Part shown: in pieces, positions 1 to 9,400 of the stretch
Layout of the letters: every line of letters begins with the position of its first letter
How positions within the stretch are numbered: the first letter of the stretch is position 1
NCBI GenBank assembly: GCA_017937385.1
Contig: JAGBDR010000085.1
Span: 1-46,792, forward strand
DNA: 46,792 bases
Reading direction: 5' to 3'
Source of the DNA: Parabacteroides sp.
GTDB taxonomy: Bacteria > Bacteroidota > Bacteroidia > Bacteroidales > Tannerellaceae
The notes under the pieces: model-generated
What the model was told of the DNA's origin: nothing
Databases searched by the model: none
Seen by the model: only the letters and a program-made list of their open reading frames with translations
Translations under genes and position numbers: made by a program

Positions 1-36
1 CATAAATCATAAATCATAAATCATAAATTCATAATT
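1..36. repeat. heptamer tandem repeat, (ATAAATC)n array
   Basis: Three exact copies of ATAAATC are followed by degenerate copies (ATAAATT, ATAATT). The array is cut by the window edge and ends about 9 bases from the lptB stop codon. The same heptamer recurs at 23047-23103 and 37231-37334. Confidence 0.85.
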
Positions 37-44
37 CCTAACTC

Positions 45-797
45 CTAAAACTCCTTCTTCCGAAGCACAAAATCCTTGCCTAAATATTTTTCGCGCACAA
101 TTTCGTTTTCGGCCAACTGTTCGGCGGAGCCTTGGAAGAGGACTTTCCCTTCGAACAACAGGTAGGCGCGGTCGCAGATGCTCAGGGTTTCGTAGACGTT
201 ATGGTCGGTGATCAGGATTCCGATATTCCTGTGTTTCAGCTTTGCGACGATGCTCTGGATGTCCTGCACGGCGATCGGGTCCACGCCGGCGAACGGCTCG
301 TCGAGCATGATAAATTTCGGGTTGATCGCCAGGCAACGGGCAATCTCGGCACGCCGGCGCTCGCCTCCGGACAACTGGTCGCCCAAGTTCTTCCGCACCT
401 TGTTCAGACCGAACTCGGCGATCAGACTCTCCAGTTTCTCTTTCTGATATTCGGGAGTCGTCTCGGTCATTTCCAAGACGGAACGGATGTTATCTTCCAC
501 CGTCATCTTGCGGAAGATGGAGGCTTCCTGCGCCAGGTAGCCGATGCCGTTGCGGGCACGTTTATACACCGGATACTTCGTGATCTCCATGTCGTTCAGA
601 AAGATCTTTCCTTCATTGGGAGTCACCAATCCGACCGTCATATAGAAAGTCGTCGTCTTCCCGGCTCCGTTAGGGCCGAGCAATCCCACGATCTCACCCT
701 GTTTCACCTGGATCGAAACATGGTTGACCACGGTACGCATCTTATATTTCTTCACGAGGTCTTCCGTACGGAGCACCATCTGTTGTTCGTCTGCCAT
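45..797 (-). CDS. lptB: LPS export ABC transporter ATPase LptB
   Basis: Cytoplasmic ATPase of the LptB2FG transporter, which extracts lipopolysaccharide from the inner membrane and drives it to the cell surface. The 250-residue protein has a Walker A motif GPNGAGKT at residues 41-48, a signature [14 protein letters not shown], a Walker [13 protein letters not shown] and a switch His in [10 protein letters not shown]. The GERRR signature and [10 protein letters not shown] region are typical of LptB. I chose the ATG at 797; the frame continues upstream only to a TTG. The GH3 gene ends 63 bases upstream on the same strand and I see no TAnnTTTG box in that gap, so co-transcription with it is possible. 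Assignment is firm from sequence. Confidence 0.95.
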   Translation of the reverse strand: MADEQQMVLRTEDLVKKYKMRTVVNHVSIQVKQGEIVGLLGPNGAGKTTTFYMTVGLVTPNEGKIFLNDMEITKYPVYKRARNGIGYLAQEASIFRKMTVEDNIRSVLEMTETTPEYQKEKLESLIAEFGLNKVRKNLGDQLSGGERRRAEIARCLAINPKFIMLDEPFAGVDPIAVQDIQSIVAKLKHRNIGILITDHNVYETLSICDRAYLLFEGKVLFQGSAEQLAENEIVREKYLGKDFVLRKKEF

Positions 798-860
798 ATC
801 CAAAAATCTTTGCCGCAAAGAAACGGAATTAATTCATTCTATCCAACACCGGTATGCAGA

Positions 861-3185
861 TTAATTGTCTTCCACTTTCAAGGCCAATGCCTGCAAATCG
901 TTGTCGGCCGATGAAGAACCGACCAGAATCGTAAAATCGCCGGGCTCCACTTCCCAGACACCACGGGCGGTATAGAACTTCAGTTCGTCGGGAGTGACCG
1001 CAAATTCAACCCGCTTGGTTTCACCCGCTTTCAGGAAGACCCGCTGGAAGCCTTTCAGCTCTTTGACCGGACGGGTGACAGAGCCATACTCGTCACGAAT
1101 ATACAGTTGCACGATTTCCGTCCCGTCCATCTTACCCGTGTTGGTCACATCGAAAGAGACCGTCACAGACTCGTCTTTCCGGATCGTCGGTTTTGAAAGA
1201 CGCGGCTTTCCATATTGATAAGAGGTATAGCTCAGTCCGTAGCCGAAAGGGAAAAGAGGGCCGGTATGCGTCAAGGCAAAGCGGCGGGAATACTGGGAAG
1301 CCTTGTGGTTATAGATGGTCTGGACCTGGCCGACGTTATAAGGGACCGTCACCGGAAGTTTCCCGCACGGGTTGACATCACCGAACAGGACCTCCGCAAT
1401 CGCCTGTCCGCCCATCATGCCCGGTTCCCAAGCCTCCAAGATAGCCGGGATATGTTCGTTCGCCCAAACGACGCTCAACGGCCGGCCGTTCAGCATCACT
1501 AAGACCGTCGGCTTTCCGGACGCATGGATCTTCTCCAGCAAATCCTGTTGCAAACCGGGGAAATCCAGATTGTCCCGATCGCAGTTTTCCCCGCAAGTGC
1601 GCCCCTTGCTCTCATACCGTTGCGCGTTTTCGCCGATCACCACGACATTCAGATCCGCCTCTTTTGCTTTCCGACCGGCCATCTCGATCTCTTCCGGCCG
1701 GATATTCGTAATGACTCCGGAAAAGCACAACGAGTCGATCGCCGCATCCGGACAGGCCGCCCGGATACCGTCATAGACCGTTATCACATTTTCGTCCGGT
1801 TGCGGCATTGCCCAATCGCCCAGGATCGTCTGGCTATCCGCATTCGGGCCGACGATGAAGATCTTGCGATAGGCGCCTTTCTTCAAGGGTAACAATCCGT
1901 CATTCTTCAACAGGACAAGCGACTGGCGAGCTGCCTCCAAAGCCGTCTGCCGATGTTCCGCCGGGGCGATCAGGCTACGGGTCCCCGGAATATCGACAAT
2001 CGGATGCTCAAACAATCCCAACAGGAATTTCGCTTCCAATATCTTCCGGACGGCCCGATCGATCCGGGCTTCCGGAATGCGTCCGCTGCGAACGGCCTCC
2101 AAGACCGTCTCGAAATAGCGGTCGCCTTGCATGTGCATATCGATACCGGCTTCCACCGACACCCGGAAAGCCTCCTCCTCGCTCGGTAGATAGTGGTGCA
2201 TGGAGTGCATCCGCTCGATGTCCATCCAGTCACTGACGATAAAGCCTTTGAATTGCATTTCATCGCGGAGCAGGTCGTTCAGCAGCCAGAAATTGCCGTG
2301 GCAAGGGATGCCGTTCAGCTCATTATGGGCGGCCATCACCGTAAAGACGTTCGACCGGACAGCCGAGATGAAAGGCGGCAAAAAGACTTCGCGCAATTTC
2401 TGTTCCGACATATCCATCGGAGCCGCATTGATGCCGCCCGCAGGCTCGCCCCCGCCGATCAGGTGTTTGGCGCATGCCAACACGCGGTCCGGCTCCACGC
2501 CGTCGCGTCCTTGCAATCCTAAAATCAGACTCGTGCCCATCCGGGTCACCAGATAAGTATCTTCGCCAAACGTTTCCCCGATACGTCCCCAACGGGCATC
2601 ACGCGCCACATCCAGATTCGGGTTAAAAGCCCAGTGCATGCCACTGGCACGCATCTCGGAAGCCGTCTCCCGCCCACTCTTTTCCAACAGGTCGGGATTG
2701 AAGGTCGAAGCCATGCCTATTGCTGTCGGATAAACCGTGCATCCGGCATGAAGCCCATTACCATGAATTGCATCCACACCGATCAGCAACGGTATTTTCA
2801 GGCGGCTCTGCCGGGCCACCTGCTGCAAGGCATTCGCCTCATCAACGGAAAGGACATGGAGGAAAGAACCGATTTCCCCTTTCCGCACCTTGTCGATGAT
2901 CGCCCGCGATTTCAGGCCAAAAGCATTCGCATCGATATTTCCCATGTCCTGGCTGTCCTGGTCGGCCTTCCGCTCGTTCTGCTCGATGTGGCCGGGCCCC
3001 ACGTACTGGCACATCTGGCCTATTTTCTCTTCGAGCGTCATCTCCTTCAACAGCAAGTCTGCCCGTTCGGCAGGGGAAAGGGATGTATCCCGATAACTTT
3101 TTCCAGCCGAGGCAGACATCAGAAAGATGCTTCCGGCAATCCATAAACTACAAAAAAGCGAATGCTTGATAGCCTGTGTTTTCAT
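861..3185 (-). CDS. bglX: glycoside hydrolase family 3 beta-glucosidase, BglX-like
   Basis: Exported beta-glucosidase that removes terminal glucose (or xylose) from oligosaccharides, probably in the periplasm. The 774 residues match the usual BglX length. An N-terminal signal peptide (about residues 1-27, hydrophobic LWIAGSIFLMSASA) is followed by the GH3 barrel with KH at 240-241 and the nucleophile Asp319 in VSDWMD, then the alpha/beta sandwich and a C-terminal fibronectin-III-like domain around GTEIVQLYIRD. The ATG at 3185 is well placed. No transporter or susCD pair is adjacent, so this looks like a solitary housekeeping GH3 gene rather than part of a polysaccharide utilisation locus. A MITE-like element sits in its leader and separates it from a predicted promoter box. 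Confidence 0.93.
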   Translation of the reverse strand: MKTQAIKHSLFCSLWIAGSIFLMSASAGKSYRDTSLSPAERADLLLKEMTLEEKIGQMCQYVGPGHIEQNERKADQDSQDMGNIDANAFGLKSRAIIDKVRKGEIGSFLHVLSVDEANALQQVARQSRLKIPLLIGVDAIHGNGLHAGCTVYPTAIGMASTFNPDLLEKSGRETASEMRASGMHWAFNPNLDVARDARWGRIGETFGEDTYLVTRMGTSLILGLQGRDGVEPDRVLACAKHLIGGGEPAGGINAAPMDMSEQKLREVFLPPFISAVRSNVFTVMAAHNELNGIPCHGNFWLLNDLLRDEMQFKGFIVSDWMDIERMHSMHHYLPSEEEAFRVSVEAGIDMHMQGDRYFETVLEAVRSGRIPEARIDRAVRKILEAKFLLGLFEHPIVDIPGTRSLIAPAEHRQTALEAARQSLVLLKNDGLLPLKKGAYRKIFIVGPNADSQTILGDWAMPQPDENVITVYDGIRAACPDAAIDSLCFSGVITNIRPEEIEMAGRKAKEADLNVVVIGENAQRYESKGRTCGENCDRDNLDFPGLQQDLLEKIHASGKPTVLVMLNGRPLSVVWANEHIPAILEAWEPGMMGGQAIAEVLFGDVNPCGKLPVTVPYNVGQVQTIYNHKASQYSRRFALTHTGPLFPFGYGLSYTSYQYGKPRLSKPTIRKDESVTVSFDVTNTGKMDGTEIVQLYIRDEYGSVTRPVKELKGFQRVFLKAGETKRVEFAVTPDELKFYTARGVWEVEPGDFTILVGSSSADNDLQALALKVEDN

Positions 3186-3200
3186 GTCTTTGAATTTAAA

Positions 3201-3336
3201 CAGGGCAACCGCATCAAAATTTCATCAACTACTTAACTTGCTGATAATCAAATGTGACATTTTATAATATTGGATAAGATACAAAATAAACCAGTATTGA
3301 TTATCAGATTGTTAAGAATTTGATGCGGTTGCCCTG
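3201..3336. mobile_element. MITE-like element, 136 bp, with 18-bp inverted ends and 9-bp target duplication
   Basis: The ends are the perfect inverted pair CAGGGCAACCGCATCAAA (3201-3218) and its complement (3319-3336). The symmetry continues inward: CTGATAATCAA at 3241-3251 pairs with TTGATTATCAG at 3298-3308. The element is flanked by the identical 9-mer GAATTTAAA at 3192-3200 and 3337-3345, as expected for a target-site duplication. It carries no open reading frame. A 9-bp duplication fits several transposase families, including IS4; the family is not proven here. It lies 15 bases upstream of the GH3 start codon. Confidence 0.88.
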
Positions 3337-3357
3337 GAATTTAAATCATATAGGTGC

Positions 3358-3365
3358 CAAAGGTA
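3358..3365 (-). promoter_or_regulatory. -7 box, displaced GH3 promoter
   Basis: On the minus strand this reads TACCTTTG, matching the Bacteroidetes -7 consensus TAnnTTTG. No well-spaced TTTG upstream element was found. Without the MITE and one copy of its target duplication, the box would be about 27 bases from the GH3 start codon. Confidence 0.5.
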
Positions 3366-3463
3366 CATTTTTTTCCGGAACTTTCTTTCATCATTGCCTT
3401 TTCAAATTCAATCCGGACCAAAAGTATCAAACAAGAGTTGAACCGTTGTTCCCGGATTTGCGT

Positions 3464-3471
3464 TATATTTG
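3464..3471 (+). promoter_or_regulatory. -7 box for mlaE-mlaF
   Basis: TATATTTG followed by C matches TAnnTTTG, 28 bases before the mlaE start. The nearest TTG-type upstream elements have poor spacing (15 or 23), so only the -7 element is supported. Confidence 0.55.
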
Positions 3472-3499
3472 CAGAGGCTAATTGAATTGAAAGAAAAAA

Positions 3500-4249
3500 A
3501 TGATGAATAAAGCATTACACCAAGTAGGAGAATATGTCATGCTGATGGGGAAATGCATTTCCATCCCCAACCGGTGGAGTATGTTTTTCAAACAGTTGAT
3601 AAAGGAGATATATAAATTGGGAGTCGATTCGCTTTGGATCGTCGTCATCATATCCATTTTTATCGGTACGGTGATCGCCATCCAGATCTCGCTGAACATC
3701 AGTTCGCCGCTCATCCCCAAATTTACGATCGGCTATACGACCCGTGAGATCATCCTGTTGGAGTTCTCATCTTCCATCATGTCCTTGATCCTGGCGGGCA
3801 AGGTCGGCAGTAACATCGCCTCCGAGATCGGGACCATGCGGGTGACGGAACAGATCGACGCGATGGAGATCATGGGAGTCAACTCCGCCAATTTCCTGAT
3901 CCTGCCCAAGATGGTCGGCATGATGATATTCATTCCGGTCTTAGTGATCTTCAGTATGTTCACCGGTATTTTGGGCGGTATCGCCGCCAGCCATTCTACG
4001 GGGACAGGGATGACGCCCGCTTCTTTCGAATATGGCTTGCAGTTCTATTTCAACGAATTTTACATCTGGTATTCCATCATCAAGTCTGTCGTCTATGCCT
4101 TCATCATCTCATCGATCGCCGCCTATTTCGGCTACAACGTGAAAGGCGGTGCGCTGGAGGTGGGCAAAGCCAGCACGAACGCAGTCGTGATGAGTAGTAT
4201 CATGATCCTGCTGGCCGACGTGATCTTGACCAACTTAATGCTGACATAA
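3500..4249 (+). CDS. mlaE: MlaE-family ABC transporter permease
   Basis: Inner-membrane permease of an MCE/Mla-type lipid transporter, which moves phospholipids between inner and outer membrane to keep outer-membrane asymmetry. The 249-residue protein has the MlaE layout: an amphipathic N-terminal stretch, a first membrane span (WIVVIISIFIGTVIAIQI), the conserved SSSIMSLILAGKVGSNIASEIGTM region, then several more spans to the C-terminus. Two ATG codons in a row (3500 and 3503) are possible starts. The ATPase gene begins 3 bases after the stop, so the two are translated from one message. No MCE-domain substrate-binding gene (mlaD) follows, although it often does in other phyla and in many Bacteroidetes. 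Confidence 0.92.
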   Translation: MMNKALHQVGEYVMLMGKCISIPNRWSMFFKQLIKEIYKLGVDSLWIVVIISIFIGTVIAIQISLNISSPLIPKFTIGYTTREIILLEFSSSIMSLILAGKVGSNIASEIGTMRVTEQIDAMEIMGVNSANFLILPKMVGMMIFIPVLVIFSMFTGILGGIAASHSTGTGMTPASFEYGLQFYFNEFYIWYSIIKSVVYAFIISSIAAYFGYNVKGGALEVGKASTNAVVMSSIMILLADVILTNLMLT

Positions 4250-4252
4250 CTC

Positions 4253-5035
4253 ATGATAGAAGTAAAACATATCACCAAGTCCTTTGAGGGACGGACGGTC
4301 CTGAACGACATCAGCGCCGTCTTCGAGACGGGAAAGACCAACCTGATTATCGGACGAAGCGGTTCCGGCAAAACGGTCCTCATCAAGAACATCATCGGAT
4401 TGATGCATCCGGACAAGGGGGCGGTCTTATACGACGGGCGCGACCTGACCTCGATGGAGAAACAAGAGTTGAACATGTTGCGCCGCGAAATGGGCATGCT
4501 GTTCCAAGGCTCGGCGCTGTTCGACAGCATGACGGTGCTGGAAAATGTCATGTTCCCGCTCGATATGTTCTCCAACGACACGCACAAGGAGCGCCTGAAA
4601 CGTGCCCAGTTCTGCCTGGACCGCGTGAACCTCTCGGAAGCGGGCCATCTCTATCCGTCGGAGATCAGCGGGGGCATGATGAAACGGGCGGCGATTGCAC
4701 GAGCGATCGCCTTGAACCCGAAATACCTGTTCTGCGACGAGCCGAACTCCGGCCTGGACCCCAAGACTTCACTGATCATCGACGACCTGATCCACGACAT
4801 CACCGCCGAATATAAAATGACGACCATCATCAACACGCACGACATGAACTCCGTCATGAACATCGGCGAAAACATCATCTTCATCAAAGAGGGCGTAAAA
4901 GAGTGGCAAGGCAACAGCAAAGAGGTCATCACCTCCCAAAACAAAGCCCTGAACGACTTCATCTTCGCCTCCGACTTGTTCCGCAAGGTGAAAGAGGTGG
5001 AGGAGGAAGAATTGAAAACGGCTCCTGTCCGGTAG
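4253..5035 (+). CDS. mlaF: Mla-type ABC transporter ATP-binding protein
   Basis: Cytoplasmic ATPase partner of the permease immediately upstream. Walker A is GRSGSGKT near residue 34, the signature is EISGGMMKRAAIARA, Walker B is YLFCDEPNSGLDP, and the switch His lies in IINTHDMNS. The GMMKR signature and SGLDP are characteristic of the MlaF/Ttg2A group. The C-terminal tail is acidic (KEVEEEELK). The gene ends 45 bases before the convergent Rpn-family gene, and a terminator-like hairpin overlaps the last codons. Confidence 0.92.
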   Translation: MIEVKHITKSFEGRTVLNDISAVFETGKTNLIIGRSGSGKTVLIKNIIGLMHPDKGAVLYDGRDLTSMEKQELNMLRREMGMLFQGSALFDSMTVLENVMFPLDMFSNDTHKERLKRAQFCLDRVNLSEAGHLYPSEISGGMMKRAAIARAIALNPKYLFCDEPNSGLDPKTSLIIDDLIHDITAEYKMTTIINTHDMNSVMNIGENIIFIKEGVKEWQGNSKEVITSQNKALNDFIFASDLFRKVKEVEEEELKTAPVR

Positions 5036-5066
5036 CATAATGGAGACAGGAACCGCTTCCGTTTTT
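5015..5066 (+). terminator. probable terminator overlapping mlaF stop
   Basis: CCTGTC (5024-5029) pairs with GACAGG (5045-5050). An outer AAAACGG/CCGTTTTT pairing extends the stem imperfectly, and it ends in a run of T at 5062-5066. The hairpin includes the mlaF stop codon. Confidence 0.5.
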
Positions 5067-5079
5067 GTTCGTTTGCCGC

Positions 5080-6003
5080 TTATAGAGCGGCGATTGTGTC
5101 TGCATCCAAACCGGTACAGGTCATGATGGTAGTCATGTCCATGCCTTGGGCTTTCAGCTTGGCGGCTGTTTCCCGCAAGGCAGCGTTTCGGCCTTTCTCG
5201 ACACCTTTCTTCATGCCTTTCTCGATGCCTTCTTTAATGCCTTTTTCAATACCTTCCTTGTATCCTTTTTCTTGTCCTTCGCGAAATCCGTTTTCGATAG
5301 CATAGTCCCAAGTGTTTTTGTTGTCGCGGTAGATTTTGAGGCATTCGTCATATTCCATCCGCTCTTTCTTGTTGAGGTTGACTATTTTCGCCAATTCTTC
5401 CAAACGGCGGAACAATGCTTTTTGTCCTTTGAAAGGCAATGTTTCCAACTTTTCCATGTTCTTAAGCGTATAAAGCCAATAATCAAGTCCATTTTTACAT
5501 TCCGCCTCTTCTTTGTCGAAGAATGGCATTTCCAAGTAGATTTGCCGTATCAGGTTGCTTGCCTGTCGGCCGGTACTCCGGTCGGCGAGCACAATATCCG
5601 TGCGCACCTTGTCCGCCCTGCCTGACTTGAAGTTCAGGAAAAAAATCCCGTACACAGGACAGAGAGAGAATTTCCACTCTTCTCCAGGCTTGTCCTGGTC
5701 GCAGATCATACGGCAAAGATAATATAAACTACGTTCATAGAAATAACTTTGGGCGGCATTTTGGACCTCCACGATAAAAAAGTGCCCGTCCTTGTCTTTG
5801 CATTTGAGGTCGAACACCGCTGTCCGGCTGTCGGTACAACAGGCGGGCATCTCGACGTTCATGTATGAAAGGTCCGTGATGACGTGCTCTCCCTCAAACA
5901 GGTCGTTCAAAAGGTCGATCAAGAGCACTTTCCCGTCTTTACTCCCGAAGATGATCTTGAATCCCCGGTCTACGAATGGATTGATGAATGTTGCCATAGT
6001 CAT
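5080..6003 (-). CDS. Rpn-family PD-(D/E)XK nuclease / putative transposase
   Basis: Member of the Rpn (recombination-promoting nuclease, PDDEXK_2) family, common in Bacteroidales in many copies; characterised Rpn proteins cut DNA and raise recA-independent recombination. The fold is marked by NPFVDRGFKIIFG at the N-terminus and Asp65 followed by Glu79-Val-Gln81, the E-x-Q form usual in this family instead of E-x-K. Residues 241-271 are a run of near-identical four-residue G-x-x-(K/E) units (5191-5283), probably helical or coiled coil. The last 35 residues resemble the usual helix-turn-helix-like end. ATG codons at 6003 and 5997 are both possible. A consensus promoter precedes the gene. Whether it mobilises anything is unknown. 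Confidence 0.88.
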   Translation of the reverse strand: MTMATFINPFVDRGFKIIFGSKDGKVLLIDLLNDLFEGEHVITDLSYMNVEMPACCTDSRTAVFDLKCKDKDGHFFIVEVQNAAQSYFYERSLYYLCRMICDQDKPGEEWKFSLCPVYGIFFLNFKSGRADKVRTDIVLADRSTGRQASNLIRQIYLEMPFFDKEEAECKNGLDYWLYTLKNMEKLETLPFKGQKALFRRLEELAKIVNLNKKERMEYDECLKIYRDNKNTWDYAIENGFREGQEKGYKEGIEKGIKEGIEKGMKKGVEKGRNAALRETAAKLKAQGMDMTTIMTCTGLDADTIAAL

Positions 6004-6035
6004 ATGGTTTTAGTTGCATTGTTTATACTTATGGA

Positions 6036-6066
6036 CAAATATAGACATATATCCTATACCGACAAA
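6036..6066 (-). promoter_or_regulatory. consensus promoter of the Rpn-family gene
   Basis: On the minus strand TTTG (6063-6066) is separated by exactly 19 bases from TATATTTG (6036-6043), an excellent Bacteroidetes promoter. The start codon is 32 bases downstream. Confidence 0.8.
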
Positions 6067-6121
6067 GAAAAAACATCCTTATTTTCGGGGTTCATCCGGC
6101 ATTCCTCGGCGGCAGGGTTTG

Positions 6122-6213
6122 AATGCCCATCGTAAGGTCGTTACAATGCCTGTTCAAGCGACCTTACAATGCCTATCCTAACAACCTTACAATGGGCATC
6201 GTCATATTGCCTC
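6122..6213. repeat. degenerate 23-bp tandem array, four units (array 1)
   Basis: Four contiguous 23-base units start at 6122, 6145, 6168 and 6191. Units begin AATGCC or AATGGG, and the middle two end ACCTTAC. The outer parts are mutually inverted: ATGCCCATCGTAAGG (6123-6137) against CCTTACAATGGGCAT (6185-6199), with one mismatch. The array lies between a terminator (6229-6260) and the Rpn promoter (6036-6066). Confidence 0.8.
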
Positions 6214-6228
6214 TTTCAAGGAATCAAA

Positions 6229-6260
6229 AAGCCCCGAAGGTGTTGAAATCTCCGGGGCTT
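6229..6260 (-). terminator. bidirectional terminator downstream of the surface-protein gene
   Basis: AAGCCCCG (6229-6236) pairs with CGGGGCTT (6253-6260). On the minus strand the stem ends in a T run (the A run at 6226-6230); on the plus strand GTTTTTT follows. Its minus-strand role would be to end transcription of the large surface protein, about 215 bases after the stop codon. Confidence 0.75.
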
Positions 6261-6389
6261 GTTTTTTGTCAGCTTTCGTCCTTCACAGGAGGAAAGCCAC
6301 TTGAACTTTTAATTTCAATATACTTTAGTATTATTAATATGAATCCGGCCGTTTGTTCGCCTGTCGCAGGGTAATTGCCGTTGTTCCAT

Positions 6390-6417
6390 GTAGAGACGCA
6401 CAGCCGTGCGTCTCTAC
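6390..6417. repeat. REP-like palindrome
   Basis: GTAGAGACGCAC (6390-6401), loop AGCC, and GTGCGTCTCTAC (6406-6417) form a perfect 12-bp stem. Palindromes built on GTAGAGACG are, from memory, dispersed in many bacterial genomes. It stands between the terminator and the end of the surface-protein gene. Apart from array 1, this palindrome and the two signals above, I see nothing else in 6004-6475. Confidence 0.75.
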
Positions 6418-6475
6418 GGTACGGGAAACGGCACACGGCCAAACATTTTAGAATTATTTGATTATAAATTCAATC

Positions 6476-9400
6476 TTACTTTACGACTGCCTTTACAGCT
6501 TCTTCGCCTTCAACAGCTACTACTATCACGCCAGCCGGAGCAGCGATTGTAGCATTGTCGGAAGTCAAGACCGTGTTGGCAACTACCTGACCCAAAACAT
6601 TGGTTACAACTACCTTCTTGCCGGCAGCGTTAGCGATCGTCACCTGGCCTTCGCCTGCGATAACAGCGATTTCAGAAGTTGCGATAGTTTCGTTCTCTGT
6701 CGGGTTCAAGTCTGTTTCGTTTACATTGAACAGCTGAGCTTGTTCTTTGTTACCCAGTACCAAGATACCGTTCAGATAGCTTACATACTTGTTACCGTTA
6801 GCATCGGCAGCTGTTTCGATACGGTATGTACCGTCGCTTTCGATGGCGAATGCCCAAGTAGCAGGAGTTACACCCTTGTTTTCTACAACATCGATTGTGT
6901 CAGCAGCAACCGGTTTAACCTTAGCGATAGCCAAAGAGTCGTTGTTGAATGCTTCTACGCGGTTAGCGTGAACGAAACCGATACGAGTCAAATTATCCTG
7001 AGAATATTTGATTGTATCATTGCTACGATCCTGTGCAACAGAGTCTGCATAACTTACCATATAAGCCTTCGTGTCAAACGAACCAACTTCATCAACTTTA
7101 ACCGGCTTCGTGATGTAGTAAGCATAGCGGTAGTTGTTCGGACGGTTGATGTAAGCTGTATCCAGACCCAAAACGAAGTCATTGTCAGTTGCAGCGGCCT
7201 TCAGTTCCAAGCCTGTACGTTTGATGGCTGCGAACGGAGCAACAGCGGCAACCTTAGAAGCTTCGTCACCATCCAAAGAGATGATTACGTTCTTGATGCC
7301 TTCAGTTTCAAAGTTCATATACTGTTCGTTTACAGCGTCAGCCAAGTTGAATACATAAGAAGTCATTTCACCCATAGCAACCTTCACACCTTCACCGTTC
7401 TGGTTGATAGACAGTTTACCACCGTTGTAAAGTACTTCATATTCATCAGCATTGTCGTTTACGCGACGGAATTTCAATTCATTAGCGTTAGCCTTTGTCG
7501 TAATCTTCAAAGCGCCTTCTTCATCGACAGTTAAGTAATAAACTTTCTTGCCGTCTTTTGAAGCCAACAGATAAGACTGAGTCAAGATAGTTTCATCGTT
7601 CAACTTCGTATCTTCAGTTGTCGGTTTAACCACAACAAGGTTCAAAGCTTCATCAGCGTTCGGAGTTGCAACAAGAGCAGAGTCAGCATCAACAGCCAAG
7701 TAGTAAGCTTCAGGATTTGCATAGTTCTTAGCAGTCAGCACGAACGACTTGATAGCCTGTTCTGCAGCTGTCAAATACTTGTAACCTAAATGTTCGTCTT
7801 CTTTCAAGCCTTCGATTGCTACAACCTGGAAGGTGTCACGGTCAGAAGTCGTATAGATATGAGCAGCTTCATCAATTACGAATACCTTACCATTATTTAC
7901 ATATTTCGTATCCTTGTCGCGGTTTGCGATTGTAAACATATGAGCATTGTTGTCAGCTTTCTTAACGAACCACTGTGTAGCCGGTACAGAAGCAAATACA
8001 TTATCAGCTTTCACATACTTCGTATTGTAAGTTCCATCATAGTTCACTACAGCGAACTTGCCATCTGTCTTTTCCTTCAGGCTCTTGATATAGAATACGT
8101 CACCTTCTGCAAAGCTTGCATACGGAGGCATTGCAAACGTGATCTTGGTGTTGTAAACGGCTTCATCAGGAGTAGTAACATCAGTTGTTACAGAAATTTC
8201 ACGACCTTTACCCAATGTACGGATAACAACGCGTGCATCATCATCATACGTTACAAAACCATCCTTAACATCTGTAAAATTGCCACTGGCTACAACTTCC
8301 GGTGCATACGTATCAATCAAAATTGAATCACCTGTAGCAATGTTATCAACAACAGCAGACAGTTTGAATGCATATTTGTTGATGTTCTTGTTCAGCGGAG
8401 CAACCAAAACGTCTATTTCCTTATCTTTACCATCTACTTTAACAGTCGTTTTTGCCGGAATCAAGGTATCTGTAGCAAAAGTCAGATATTTTTCCTTGTT
8501 TGCAACATAGTTCGTATCCACTGTCAGATAAGCCTGTACTTCTTTTCCGGCTTTATTCGTGAATGTGGAATCAACTATTGCCAAAGCATAATAATCCGTT
8601 TTTTCCGTGGCGGCCGCCTTTCTTTCATCAGCAACTGCTTTAGACGCTAAAGTTCCAATCAACTTACCAATAGTTCCATCTTCACTTGTAGCAAAATTCT
8701 TCGTATTGAAATCAGTCAATGCCTTCAATTCGCTTTCTTCAGCCCATTCAATTTTAGCTGTTTCAGCAAAGTTAGTCGGAACCATCCAAGCCTGCATAAC
8801 ATCATCGACTGCTTCAACGCTTGCCTTGGTATCATCAATCAAGTCATCCATAGCTTCCAAAACAGCAGCTACAGCGGTGTTGTATGCAACCAACTCTTTA
8901 TTGTCAGCAGCCAATTTCTTACCTTTGCCAATTTCAACAGCTTCTAATTTTTTCAAAGCAGATCTTGCAGCTCCAGCAAGAGCAGGCAGGCTTTCTTTAT
9001 CAGTACTTGCAGCCAATATTGCAGCACACTTTTCAATTTCTTTACCAGCCATATCCAAGTCTGACTTGTTCTGAATCAATGAAAGTGCTTCTGCGTCTTT
9101 ATCTGTCGTATTACCTGTATTTTTCAGATAATCAATCGCCTCTTTAACACCATCCGTATAGTCTTTCAAGGCAGCCTTCAAATCATCCAACTGTCCGTAA
9201 GCTTCCTTTACATCAGCCAATGCTTCCGCATACTCACCTTTATAAGTAGCAGCAGAATAGATCGGTTTTGAAGCATTCAATGTGAAAGCGGAGAACGGGT
9301 TCTCGTATTTGTTGCTTACAACATCTTTCGAGAAAGAGAGCGTAAAGCCGTTGTTGCCCTTAGCGTTCAATTCTTCTGCAGAGAATGAATGATTTTCATC

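Noticed and set aside
6458-7534. 358-codon open frame on the plus strand
   Set aside because: Antisense to the surface-protein gene; very Ser/Cys-rich with no domain, caused by strong codon bias opposite.
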